From assembly GCA_963995505.1 (NCBI GenBank), contig OZ023180.1, forward strand, positions 1,984,501 to 2,048,500: a DNA stretch of 64,000 bases, written 5' to 3'. A program made the translations under genes and the position numbers. This DNA comes from Hypericum androsaemum (lineage: Eukaryota > Streptophyta > Magnoliopsida > Malpighiales > Hypericaceae). This document shows, piece by piece, positions 33,901 through 45,578 of this stretch. Position 1 is the first letter of the stretch. Each line of letters starts with the position of its first letter. The notes under the pieces were generated by a model. The model saw only the letters and a list, made by a program, of their open reading frames with translations. It had not been told where the DNA came from and searched no databases.

Positions 33901-36183
33901 TCAAAAGGGGATCACTTCCAATTTCTACAGGCACATACTTGAAGAATTTAGCTAGGTTACTTTGGGAAGAAAGAAGTTCATTTACTGCGACCATATAGTG
34001 ATTCTCTTGGCACACTCCATGTGTACCTTGCAGGAGCCGCAGAGTATGTCGCTGAGTGACAGGGTCTTCCAGAGGGAAATCAATACTTCATACTTGAAGG
34101 CGACTTTGCTAGTATTTTAGGATCTGCGAGTAGAGAAATACAAGTGGAAGCCATAGGCCCAGCATGACATTATGAAGAAGCTCGCTTTAGTAGATCAACT
34201 CACCATGGATCTCGATGCCAATGAGGATGGTGAGGAGGATGAAAAGAACTCCCTAATGACCCTGGCTCAGCAATTGGAGGCACATCGGCTAGCCCTGAGG
34301 CTACAGACGCTAGAGTCACTGCATTGGCTGCATTCCAAGAGCGATTGGAGTCCCAGTTCACTGTTGCTCTTGACCACCTACAGTACATACGGCAGTGGAT
34401 GGACCAACACCCTCCTCCTCAGTAGCTGTCCATGTGCCTAGACATTTGTATTAATTGTTTTTACCTCAGGACTCCCCTCCGACTGTCATTTCATTTTGTT
34501 ATTTCTGTTGTTGCGTGGATTACTTGTTTCTAGTTTCGTCCTCTGTGTCTATGATTGTTGAAATTTCTCTCAATATTATGGTTGTTTTGTGTTATTGCTG
34601 TGACCACGGAGGTCATTATGTGTGCTTTTGTTTAAATCATTTTAAGACCTTGTTGATCACAGAGGTCATCATTGTCATTCATTTTCTTTATCATTCTCTT
34701 TTCCTAGCACTTCCCACATTGAGGACAATGTGTTGTTCAAGTGTGGATTGGGGGGGGGGGGGGGGGTGTGTGGTGGTTGGAGTTCCACGTAGGAACTTGC
34801 ATGCTTAGGACTAGATTAAGTTGTTTAGGTCAAGTTCTGGCATACTTTTGACAATTTTGAAACCACGCCACCCCCCTCAATTTTAATTTCTTCATTTTAA
34901 AATGAATCCCAAGCTTAGTATGAATCTTACCCCGGTTGTAAGATATAGGAATGCGGAGCTTCCATACCTCACTTGTTTAAATTTGCGGTCTCCATGGATG
35001 GGTAGACTCGAGGGTTGATGAGCGACCTTGTGTGAGCTAATTTTGAGCCGAAGGTGGAGACCACTGTCTCCAAAGTTTTGTTCATGAGGTGCTTATACGC
35101 TCTGGGTTATTGGGGTATCCTACGAGTACTCGTTTGTCTCACCTTTTTGAGTAAGTTGCGGGAGGACGGAGGCCGTGTTTGATTGAATTTTGCCCAGAGT
35201 CTTAAAAGCCTAACCCTATATTTTCTTTTCCCTTGTATAGCCCTTTGAGCCAAGCCATTCTATTGATACACACATTTACCATGCTACCGCCAACCCAATT
35301 TGCCCACCTTTGACATCTAGTCCGAGGATGTATTTAGGATCTATCTAATGGGGATTTGTGTAAGGGTTTTATGATAAAATAGGCTCATTAAGGAATTTTA
35401 CTCCAGAAAATTATGTAAGAAAGGGCCAAATTCAATTGCCAACCCTTGCCTAAACCAAAATTTTGCCAAAAGTGAATAAAGGAGAATCAATAGAAGAAAA
35501 GAAAAAAAATGAAAGGAAAAATAACAAAAATAATAGAAAAAGAAGAAAAACATAAAAAAAGAGAAAGAGCAAGTGTGACTCCAATAAGGCAACCAAATAA
35601 AAGGCAAGGTTTAGGCCTTTTGGCTATAGGTCTCGGGTACATTGGGATGAGCGTTCAAGTACGATGAACACGTAGAATAATCGAGTGCTAGTTTACGAGT
35701 AATAGCACCTCAAATTTGGTGGATAGCCACTACCCATTCATGTATCCTCACCATCACTATGACCCCCTTTCGACCCGAGCCAAGTCCCCTTGATCGCGAC
35801 CCTCATTTAGTGAGAGACGAACACGAGTATGAGTAGGATGACTCAAGACTCCCAGACATGTACGCGAGGGATAGGGAGTAGACCACACCATAGCTAGGAT
35901 AATCAAAATCTCCTTTCCTCTGAGTGGTCAACTCTCGAGTCCTACCCTCCTTGGGTTAATGCTTGGTTAAACTTTCAAGGTATGGTTTCTACGCATTCTT
36001 ATTTCGTTACATCTGGGGTAGTGAGCTACTAGGTCATGGGTTCTTCCTATGACAAAAGATCAATATTGTGGGGGAGTTCATTTTTGATAAGAGATTGCTA
36101 ACTCTTGACCTTACTTGTCTGTGTGTTGTGTCTATACTTGTGTCTTTTGCTTGAGGACAAGCAAAGAATCAAGTGTAGGGGTG
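31000..36183 (+). pseudogene. Internal region of a non-autonomous Athila-like gypsy element
   Basis: After the primer site a gag C-terminal piece (AKLDVYAGGNFIQYPVN, about 31070) follows an internal deletion. Then come coiled-coil-like frames (31229-31531, 31538-31861) and an aspartic-protease region (about 32040-32520: IEKALCNLGSSMNVL, where Asn replaces the catalytic Asp of the usual CDLGAS, then NIPILGRPFL). A second ORF near 33471-34440 (GIKDQLHHFLCNL, PLFTLEFLSTV, FKLFGREHMLTENEV) resembles the Athila ORF-1 family. No reverse transcriptase or integrase was found, so it could only move with help. Positions 34800-36180 are non-coding 3' region. Confidence 0.75.
34750..34766. repeat. Poly-G tract (17 G)
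   Basis: Run of 17 G in the 3' non-coding part of the gypsy element, possibly an internal polypurine tract. Confidence 0.95.
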
Positions 36184-37738
36184 TGATGAGAATAAGAAAT
36201 GCTCACTTTATCCCCTCATTTTAGGGTCATTTAGATCAAATTTTGAGTCTATTTGAGTCATTTTATGCCATTTTTAGGTCCGTTGCCTAGAATAGTTTCA
36301 CGTTTGTGTTTTCGTGTCTTTTAGAGGAGGATTTTATAGGTACGCGATGACCAAGTGAGATGACGTAAGCTTTAGAGAGAATCGGCCGAGAGATAGCCAG
36401 CCAGAACTAAACTGCACCCGTCGATTGGCAAAATTTGCATTGGCCGATGACTTTCCTGTAACCACCCACCGAGCGGCACCGCATCCATCGGACGGTGGGA
36501 GGACTTCATCTAGATTTCTCCGAACCTCCTATGTCCCATCGGTCGGTGCCAAAAGGGAAAGAGGCTAGCATTTTCACGAAGAAGCATGTCACCGCCTGAA
36601 CTCTGCACCCGCCGGTCGGCGTCAAAATCTCAGAATCGCCCGCCAGCTTAGCTCGCGGGATGGCGCCACTCGCACCAGTCGACATTTTTGCTAACTTTTT
36701 CCCGAGTGAATTAGAGATTTTAAGGACATTTCAGACATCTTATCTCATTTTAGGGTTAAGGGGGAGATTTATCTATAAATACCCCCCTTAACCCATCAAG
36801 TTGTAAGCTTTGACGCTTAGAACTTAAAATTAGGATTTTAGTTGTTGAAGGAGGAGCTCAAGGAGCAAGAGGTGGATGACTGGTTCGGATCGAACGGCTC
36901 TCCACTACGATTGAGCGCTCTCTTCCCCTTCTCTTTACCACTTTGTGACGTTGTTCCTCTGAATGCATAGTTGTTTTGCTTAAATGACTATGTGTTAGTA
37001 ATTCTCTTTTAGGTCGGGTGCCTTAGCACCCCCAAAATGCTTGGTTTCGAATAGGCTTAATCTTTAGAGCGTGTAGCAGTTAGTGGGCATAATGCATTGG
37101 GTAATGGACATCCATTGGAACCTAATGGCGAGAATGTTAGTAACGACCTAGAGTCCTTCCCAATCAATTGTAGCGTGATCCAAAGTACTTAGCCATGAAG
37201 GGGAGCGTGAAAAAGTCTAACCGTTAGACTACACATTTACACAAAGGACATAGCCATAAAAATGAACTTTGCCAAGAATGGTGGGGTGTAGTTGGCCTAA
37301 GGGTGGTGCATTAATGAGTAAGGTTTACGGTGGTTAGTTATGGTAGTCTCGACACCTAAGTGAGGTTAATAACTTACCAACATTATGTGTGAGTAACATT
37401 CTCGCCAACACCTCCTAGTACCTTCTTTGTGGCGTGAAGTACTTAGCCATGAAGCGCGTGCTATAGTACACCTAGACCCGTCACGAATACAAAAGCTCAA
37501 GAGAGACTAAGCACGTAGGGATGTGTGAAGGGCACCTAGCCCAATTTCCTTTAAATTGTCTTTAAATCCTTTCTAATTAATGTTTGTCATCGCTTGCTTC
37601 TCCCAAAAAATTCATAAAGTACTTTCCAACCTAATCTTAATTAAAATTCGCTCGAGATATCTTGAACTCGCTCCATGTGGTTCGACATTACACCCGTACT
37701 CCCTTTATTGCAAGGTGGACCAAAAAATCTACTCTTCA
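36184..37738 (+). mobile_element. Second LTR of the Athila-like gypsy element
   Basis: Starts TGATGAGAATAAG directly after a purine-rich 'gtgtaggggtg', a plausible polypurine tract, and ends CTCTTCA. It pairs with 29467-30999. It is followed by a primer-site relic and gag instead of host flank (see next entry). Confidence 0.85.
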
Positions 37739-38510
37739 ATTAGCACTATTTTCGAGGAGCGGCGTCTCCCAAGGCACCGAGTGATACACATCTAGTTTTA
37801 GTTGAAGGATATTGTAACCCAGCTACAAGCCCATGGATTCTCCTACACCTCCCAGAAGAGAATTCAGACACTTTAAGGATAGGGTAGAATTTGAAGTGAC
37901 ATCTCTAATGATATCCTGAAAACAACCATTCGATTCGATGGAACTCTAGAGGACAATCTACAAGATCATCTCTCCGGATTCCTAGTCATTGGTGATGCTT
38001 TTGAAATTAAGAGGGTGCCTGAGGAAATAGTAAGAATCAAACTATTTCCTTTTACTCTAAGAGGAGAAGTCAGAAGATGGTTTGAGGGGATTAATTATTC
38101 GGGCCTGACCACTTGGAAGGAAATATCAAATGCTTTTATGGACAAGTATTTTGTATTTACTACTGAAGCTGAGGAGATCACTGACATTGGAACATTTAAG
38201 CAATATGAACAAGAAACTTTGAAAAATGCCTAGGGCAGGTTCAACAAATTTAAGAGGGTGAGCCCATATCATATATTTACTTCGAGGCACCTTACCCAGA
38301 TCTTCTATTACAGAATGGACATTAACTCCCGAGCAAAGTTAGATGTGTACGTTGGGAGAAACTTCATCCAATACCCAGTCAATGAAATCCTGCAGTTAAT
38401 GGAAGAATTGACAGGAGTTGAAGTAAATCTCTCAAGTTGGCAAGCGAAGGAGGGAGATAGAGCAAGGACGACTACTAACTCCTGTCAAGAAAAATTTTTA
38501 GACCCTAATC
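37739..38510 (+). pseudogene. Second gypsy gag segment beyond the right LTR
   Basis: Leader 'gcggcgtctcccaaggcac' is followed by gag text: RIKLFPFTLRGEVRRWFEG (38033) and FMDKYFVFTTEAEEITDIG, then a stop near 38233, then AKLDVYVGRNFIQYPVN (about 38335). This supplies the roughly 530 bp of gag missing from the copy after the left LTR. It breaks off at about 38510 where the inverted copia LTR begins. Confidence 0.82.
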
Positions 38511-38514
38511 TCAC

Positions 38515-38850
38515 CCATTGATGGTGTTGGTATGCTGAATGTGTGAGTGAGATTAGGGACCTCGAAATTATTTATTTGTAGCCTCTCCATTACCATCGTT
38601 GAAGAATATTGCGATCCCATGATCGTAAGTAATTATCATCTTTAGAGAATATTACGATCCCATGATCGTAGGCAATATTCTCACAAATTTTGGGCCTTAA
38701 TTGAGTGTGATTTTGTCCACGAAATTAGTGGGTTCAATTAGTGGGTTCAACTTGGTAATATATGGACCATATATGGAAAGAGATTTTTCCATAAGTAGCT
38801 TGATTACATAAAATATTCTTACAATTTATAGAAAGAACTTACATACCTCT
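38515..38850 (-). mobile_element. Inverted copia LTR piece (outer right palindrome arm)
   Basis: Reverse complement of 24885-25195, including 'cgatcccatgatcgtag' twice (about 38609 and 38652) and 'gacaaaatcacac..' counterpart near 38710. It shows that the palindrome's right arm resumes after the gypsy insertion, with about 600 bp (the equivalent of 25200-25797) missing. Confidence 0.85.
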
Positions 38851-39153
38851 TATTTTTAGATACATCATAGTGATTCTTCATAATTTTTTTTGGTTTAGCA
38901 GTGAAATTGAGTTTCTTCTGTGGATGTACCCAAGTAATCTAAGTATGAAGTGTAAAGTTTAGCTTACAAACGGAAAGAATCGGTGTTCTTAGTATTTCAT
39001 CTAACCTTCAAAATTTGGCTCAGCCATTGTGTATATCGTATCTACTTAATGACTGAGATACTTTTACCATCATTCTAATATATTGTGTTTTTTGCTCTGA
39101 AGAAAGAGTATTCTTTTCAAGTCATATTTCCATGTAAATTTGCGAGAGTGTTT
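38851..39153. other. Spacer
   Basis: About 300 bp of AT-rich DNA with no recognisable feature. The words 'gccattgt' and 'tatctactta' recur here and near 45760 and 46199, so this and 45574 onward were probably one repeat region before the copia inserted. Confidence 0.4.
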
Positions 39154-39158
39154 GACTG

Positions 39159-39923
39159 TGTTGTTTGCGGAGGTTGGAGTACTTGATTAGGATCTACGGC
39201 AGTCGAGGCAAGTGTTGGACACTTTTTTCGTAAGACGAGATTGCCCCGTATATTTCAGTGCGGTACGAGCTTCAGGAATCGTCCCCAAGATACAACGACT
39301 GTTTAGGGCATTTCCAAGAACATTGCACACGTATCTCGAAACTTTCGGGCGAACTCTTATATACCTAGAACTTTCGGACTCTTGTAAGTGAAGAACGGGG
39401 GGAGAGGAGAAGACAACAATGCTATGGATGCACTTGCTGCTGGGGTGAGGGATTATGGCAAGGGGGCAGGCCTATTTATAGGCTGGAGGAGGTAGGGAGG
39501 CAGCCACCCCGAAGGGACGCATCCGCTCGGCCAGCAGGCTGAGTGGCTGCGCTCGTGGCCCTTCGGTGGCTTTTGGATCCTTCCAGGCATGCTCAGGCTG
39601 CACTGGTACCCTTTCGCGATGGATCTCGCACCCCTTCGGCCTTCTAGAAGTCTCCTGTACATTCCTGCCCGTCGTGCCTCTTCGGTGGCCAACCTGAAGG
39701 TGCTCGCAGCTCATCGTCACTCCGATAGCTGCGCAGCTCTCTCCAGACCCGGGAAAAATACCTAAGGCTCCTCTAGCTCCTCACGATGATGCGCACGTGC
39801 GAAGTGCCAAGTATGCCATAAAGCACCCATTGTGACCTGCGTCCAATGCGCCATGCGCACACGCACACACGCGTGTGCGTGCGCGTGCATGAGCGCGTGC
39901 GCATGCTCGTGCTCGTGCTTGTT

Positions 39924-39969
<46 letters not shown>

Positions 39970-40212
39970 AGCTCGTGCACTTGCTCGTGCTCGTGCTCGG
40001 ATGGTGCTACGCACCATCCTCGTCGCGGTCCGAGTTGGCTTTCCCTCCTGGTGGTCAACTTATTTCCTAGTCAACAAGGATTTCCTCCTTATAAACTAGG
40101 AAATGTTGGTGCCACTTTTCAATGTGGGATTGCACTTTTCATTTCCCTTTTGGGCCTCCACTTTGGGCCTTTCCACTTTGTGCTTGCATTGAATTTTCAT
40201 TCAAACCCAACA
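39159..40212 (-). mobile_element. 3' LTR of the copia element
   Basis: About 1054 bp against 911 bp for the 5' LTR. Most of the excess is the CA/CG and GCTCGT repeat at 39850-40000. TATA-like CCTATAAATAGG (minus strand) lies near 39470. ORFs in this LTR (Arg/Glu- or Cys/Ser-rich) are repeat translations. Confidence 0.9.
39895..40000. repeat. (GCTCGT)n hexanucleotide repeat
   Basis: About 15 imperfect GCTCGT units, preceded by alternating CA/CG (39855-39890). The partner LTR at the same position (about 45360-45380) has only two units. Confidence 0.93.
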
Positions 40213-40755
40213 ATCCCCCACATGAATGATGATTAATGCATGTAGACTCTAATCAAAAGTTCTAACGTGTTATTATTGCATTGAGACAGGTAGCTTGCGG
40301 CTTTGAACCTTCTCTAGTAATATGTTATCGAATTTACTCGCTGCTCGGTGAACGTGATGTCTTGAACCGTCAGCTTTTGGCGTAAACCAAGACAATAATG
40401 TTTACACAATAATAACCCTAGTATATTTGGGTTCTCACGTTGTGTCCGTTTTGGCCATGGACCGTTTCTTGGATTCATAAGTATTTTTCCCATTTGAAGC
40501 GGTCTCACTTCATACTTACATAGGTGATCTCCTATCAGGAATATTCTGCCATACTCCACCTTTATCAAGGTATAGGAATCATTAAAAGCGTAACGCTTAA
40601 CCTTACCACACCTCTGCAGGTTAATACCTGGGCAGCTTCTGAGAATGAGATAGGTTCCAGATGATTGACTGGACCCTCCATAACTTAGTTGTCTCATTGA
40701 ACCAAGTTTGCGGGATCTCCACTCATCATGGTTGAGTTACCGCTATGGACGTTCT
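40213..40755 (-). other. Copia 3' untranslated region and polypurine tract
   Basis: Non-coding region between the pol stop and the 3' LTR. It contains an open frame at 40314-40697 without recognisable homology, and the polypurine tract adjoins the LTR. Confidence 0.6.
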
Positions 40756-43700
40756 TTAGTGTGTGGATTTTAATCCCATTCTCCTTACAGCATTGTACAT
40801 TTGATCTCTATTGATTCCTTTCATAAAAGGATCAGCTAAGTTGTCCTTGGACTTTACGTAATTAATGGTGATCACCCCACTAGAGATTAACTGTCTAACG
40901 GTATTATGTCTCCGATGGATATGTCGAGACTTTCTGTTGTACAATGTACTTTGTGCTCTCCCGATTGCAGACATGCTATCACAATGTATCAATACGGGAG
41001 GCACCGGTTTGCTCCAGCACGGAATATCCTCTAGGAAGTTTCTGAGCCATTCAGCTTCTTCCCCAGCTTTGTCTAGTGCTATAAACTCTGACTCCATGGT
41101 GGATCGAGCTATACACGTTTGTTTAGAGGACTTCCAAGACACAGCTCCTCCTCCTATGGTGAATACGTATCCACTCGTGGATTTGGAGTCCTTAGTGTCT
41201 GATATCCAGTTTGCGTCACTGTATCCTTCTAATACACCTGGATATTTGGCATAATGTATGTCATGGTTTATGGTATATTTTAAGTACCGTAAAATCCTTT
41301 CCAGAGCTAGCCAGTGATCCTTCCCTGGATTACTTGTGAATCTACTAAGCTTACTAACTGAGTACGCAATATCGGGACGTGTGCAGTTTGTTAAATACAT
41401 TAAGCTCCCGATAATCTGCGCATACCTCAGTTGAGATACTGGGTCCCCTCGATTCTTGGCTAAGTGTAGATTCAAATCTACTGGAGTCTTAACCGGAGGT
41501 TTGTCAAAAGCTTCAAATTTATTGAGCACGCTTTCCACATAGTAGGATTGAGTCAAGATAATTTTGTCAGCTTTTCTAGAGATTTTTATCCCTAGTATGA
41601 CGTCTGCCAGACCCATATCTTTCATGTCAAAATAGTTCTTTAACATGTTCTTAGTTTTCACAATAACCTCTTTATTGCTTCCCATAATTAGTAAATCATC
41701 TACGTAGAGACATACAATTACGTAAGCTTCAGGTGTGCCCTTAATGTAAACACATTTATCGCACTCATTGATCTTAAATCTATTTGACAGCATCGTTCTG
41801 TCAAATTTCTCGTGCCACTGTTTCGGCGCTTGTTTTAGCCCGTATAGTGACTTGACTAGTCGACACACTTTATGCTCTTGACCGAGAGCCACAAACCCTT
41901 CAGGTTGCTCCATGTATATCTCCTCTTCCAGTTCTCTATTTAGGAAAGCTTTTTTTACATCCATTTGGTGGATCTTGAGGTTATAGAGTGCTGCAACAGC
42001 TATGAGTACTTTAATTGGTGTGATTCTTGTGATCGGTGAATACGTGTCAAAGAAGTCATATTCCTCCTTCTGTTTGAACACCTTAGCTACCAATCGAGCT
42101 TTGTACTTGTCGATTGATCCATCAGCTTTGTATTTCCTTTTTAGGATCCACCTGCATCCCAAAGGTTTGTAGCCCGGTGGGAGATCCACGATTTCCCACA
42201 TGTGGTTTTGCATAATGGATTCTATCTCACTATCGATAGCTTCCTTCCAGAGAGGAGCATCTGGACTGGACAATGCCTCTTGGATTGTCCTGGGTTCATC
42301 TTCTAACGCGTAGGTCAGATAATCCAGACTAAAGAATTTGGTTACCTTCGTCCGTTTACTACATTTAGGTTCATCATCTTCCTGATTTGACCCTTGCGTA
42401 GTCTCGTGAGCCCTTTTCTTTGGTCTTCTTTTCTTTCTTTTCTTATTAGGAAAGCTATTCTCAAAGACCGTTGCGGTCCTTGATTCTATGACCATTCCCG
42501 AGTTTACCTCAGGGTTTTCAGATTTATGCACCAAAAATTGATAAGCACTGCTATTTTGTGCATATCCGATAAAGATGCAATCAATGGTCTTGGGTCCTAT
42601 TCTCACCTGCTTAGGCTTAGGTACTTCGACCTTTGCTAGGCACCCCCATACTTTAAGGTAACCGTAGGAAGGCTTCCTTCCTTTTCATAGTTCATATGGG
42701 GTTTTATCCCTTTTCTTGTGTGGTAATTTGTTTAGAATGTGGTTAGCTGAGAGCACAGCTTCCCCTCACATGCTCTGGGGTAAGCCCGAGCTAATCAACA
42801 AAGCGTTCATCATCTCCTTAAGAGTTTGATTTTTGCGTTCAGCTACGCCATTCGATTGAGGTGAATAAGGAGCAGTCGTCTGATGAATAATGCCATGTTC
42901 TCGACAGAGTTCATCAAACGGAGCTACATATTCTCTCCCTCGATCACTTCGGATCATTTTGATTTTGACGCTGAGTTGATTTTCAACCTCATTCTTATAT
43001 CTCTTAAAGGCATCAAGAGCTTCGTCTTTGCCCTTTAGGAGATATACGTAACAGTATCTTGTGCAATCAACGATGAACGTGATGAAGTATTTCTTCCCGC
43101 CTTTAGTTTGCACGTGTTTCATATCGCAAGTGTCCGTATGAATTAACTCTAAAGGCGTAGTACTTCTTTCCACCGAATGGAAATGTGCTTTGGTCATTTT
43201 AGTCTCCACACATACTTCACATTTATCGGATGGGTTGAACTCTAGATTCGGTAATAAATTTAAACTTACTAACTTTCTCAGTGAGTTTAAATTTACGTGT
43301 CCTAATCTACCATGCCATAAATTAGAACACTCGGCCAAGTAAGAAGAAGCGTTAACTTTATTTTCACCGTTAAAGGTGTGATGTACAGCTATTACATTCA
43401 TCTTAAATAGTCCCCTCTCTAGATAACCCTTTCCTATGAATTGACCCGCTTTGGTCAGTACAAACTTATCAGCCTCAAATACAAGCTTAAGACCGGCTTT
43501 GCTTAACAGTGAGCCAGAAACTAAGTTCTTCCGGATATCCGGGACATGCAGCACATCCTTGAGGGTCAACTCCTTTCCTGAGGTCAGCTTCAGGACCACC
43601 TTTCCCAGACCGACGATCTTGGACGTTGCAGAGTTTCCTATGAACAGCTTTCAGCCGGTGATCGGGATATAGCTCGAGAACATCTCCTTGTTCGAGCAGA

Positions 43701-44634
43701 TGTGGTGGGTAGCTCCTGTGTCCACGAACCACTCTCTCGGATTGTCCACCAGGTTGGCTTCAAACACCACGGCTGACAGATCTATCTGGGATAAGTCTTC
43801 AGCCAGGTTAGCCTTTCCTTGGTCGTCCTTCTTCGGCTGGCGACAGTCCTTAGCCATGTGTCCGGGTTTACCGCAGTTGTAGCATTCGCCCTTGATCTTC
43901 TTTTTCTTCTTGGGCTCTTGCTTCTCCTGCTTATCCCCAGACTTCTTCCTCTTCTTGCTACCTTTTCCCTCGGCGAGGTGCACGGTGGTCTCAGGGTTGG
44001 CCTTGCCTTGCTTGACTTTGGACTTTTGGTTATCTTCCTTGATCCTAAGTCTCACGATCAGGTCTTCTAGGCCCACGTCTTTCCTCTTGTGCTTGAGGTA
44101 GCTCTTGAAGTCCTTCCAGAGTAGGGGGAGCTTCTCGATCATCGCAGCTACTTGGAAGGACTCGCTGAGTTGCATCCCTTCGGCTTGGATCTCGTGAAGG
44201 ATCAGCTGCAACTCCTGCACTTGATCGATGACCTTCTTGGAGTCCACCATCTTGAAGTCGAGGAATCGTCCGACGATGAATTTCTTCATCCCGGCATCCT
44301 CTGTTTTGTACTTTTTCTCAAGTGAACTCCACAGCTCCTTAGCGGTTTTGGCTTCTGCGTAGACGTTGTAGAGCGTATCGTCTAGTCCATTCAGGATATA
44401 GTTCCGACACAGGAAGTCGCTGTGATTCCACGCGTCGAGAGCGTTGATCTTCTGTTGATCCGTCTCATTTTCCGCCACCTTCGGAGCCTCTTCCTTCAAG
44501 AATCAGACCAGGTTGAGCGTCGTCAGATAGAACAACATCTTCTGTTGCCATCTCTTGAACTCGGTACCGTTGAACTTGGTCGGCCTTTCGGCGTGGACAG
44601 TTCCCGGGACCGGTGCTGAGCTTGTCGATGCCAT
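40756..44634 (-). pseudogene. Copia gag-pol polyprotein, one frame with four TGA codons
   Basis: From ATG 44634 a single frame of 1292 codons runs to the stop at 40756 with no frameshift. Domains: gag (FNGTEFKRWQQKMLFYL, then UBN2-type), zinc knuckle [14 protein letters not shown] (about 43880), protease [10 protein letters not shown] (about 43730), integrase with LWHGRLGH zinc region and DDE core ([20 protein letters not shown]; 43300-42800), RT with YVDDLLIMG (about 41700), and RNase H ([15 protein letters not shown]; about 41200). Interruptions are TGA at 44505-44503, 43653-43651, 42768-42766 and 42687-42685. In each the expected residue is Arg or Trp. The element is therefore inactive, though otherwise well kept. 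Confidence 0.92.
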
Positions 44635-44662
44635 CTTCAAGTACACAATCTCGTCTTACGAT

Positions 44663-45573
44663 TATTGTTTGCGGAGGTTGGTGTACTTGATTAGGATCTA
44701 CGGCAGTCGAGGCAAGTGTTGGACACTTTCTCCGTAAGACGAGATTGCCCCGTATATTTCAGTGCGGTACGGGCTTCGGCAATCTTCCCCAAGATACAAC
44801 GACTGTTTAGGGCATTTCCAAAAACGTTGCACACGTATCTCGAAACTTTCGGGCGAACCCTTATATACTCAGAACTTTCAGACTCTTGTAAGTGAAGAAC
44901 GGGGGGAGAGGAGAAGACAACAATGCTATGGATGCACTTGCTGCTGAGGTGAGGGATTATGGCAAGGGGGCATGCCTATTTATAGGCTGGAGGAGGCAGG
45001 GAGGCAGCCACCCCGAAGGGACGCATCCGCTCGGCCAGCAGGCTGACTGGCTGCGCTCGTGGCCCTTCGGTGGCTTCTGGATCCTTCCAAGTGCGCCAGG
45101 CTGCCCTGGCGCCCTTTCGCGATGGATCTCGCACCCCTTCGGCCTTCTGGAAGTCTCCTGCATATTCCTGCCCATCGTGCCTCTTCGGTGGCCAACCTGA
45201 AGGTGCTCGCAGCTCCTCGTCACTCTGGTAGCTGCGCAGCTCTCTCCAGACCCGGGCAAAATACCTAAGGCTCCTCCAGACGATGCGCACGTGCGAAGTG
45301 CCAAGTGTGCCACAAAGCGCCCATTGCGACCTGCGTCCAATGCGCACACGCGCGTGCGCGTGCTCGTGCTCGCACCATCCTCGTCGCGGTCCGAGTTGGT
45401 TTTCCCTCCTGGTGGTCAACTTATTTCCTAGTCAACAAGAATTTCCTCCTTATAAACTAGGAAATGTTGGTGCCACTTTCCAATGTGAGATTGCACTTTT
45501 CATTTCCCTTTTGGGCCTCCACTTTGGGCCTTTCCACTTTGGGCTTGCATTAAATTTTCATTCAAACCCAACA
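44663..45573 (-). mobile_element. 5' LTR of the copia element
   Basis: Matches 39159-40212. A TATA-like CCTATAAATAGG (minus strand) near 44972 suggests a transcription start near 44940. Immediately inside the LTR there is no initiator-Met primer site. Instead a 15-bp sequence (44660-44646) complements a segment of the LTR itself. Confidence 0.88.
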
Positions 45574-45578
45574 GACTG

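Larger units (their letters stand above)
39154..45578 (-). mobile_element. Ty1-copia retrotransposon, near full length
   Basis: LTRs at 39159-40212 (3') and 44663-45573 (5') flank one long gag-pol frame on the minus strand. The 5-bp duplication GACTG lies at 39154-39158 and 45574-45578. The polypurine tract reads GTGGGGGAT just before the 3' LTR (minus strand). LTRs start TGTTGGG. They differ visibly by substitutions and by a repeat expansion, so the insertion is of moderate age. Confidence 0.93.

Noticed and set aside
33471..34441. Host gene candidate
   Set aside because: The text resembles the Athila ORF-1 family and lies between two matching gypsy LTRs, so it is element sequence.
39453..40236. 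Arg-, Glu- or Cys/Ser-rich frames on both strands
   Set aside because: Translations of the GCTCGT repeat and LTR sequence.
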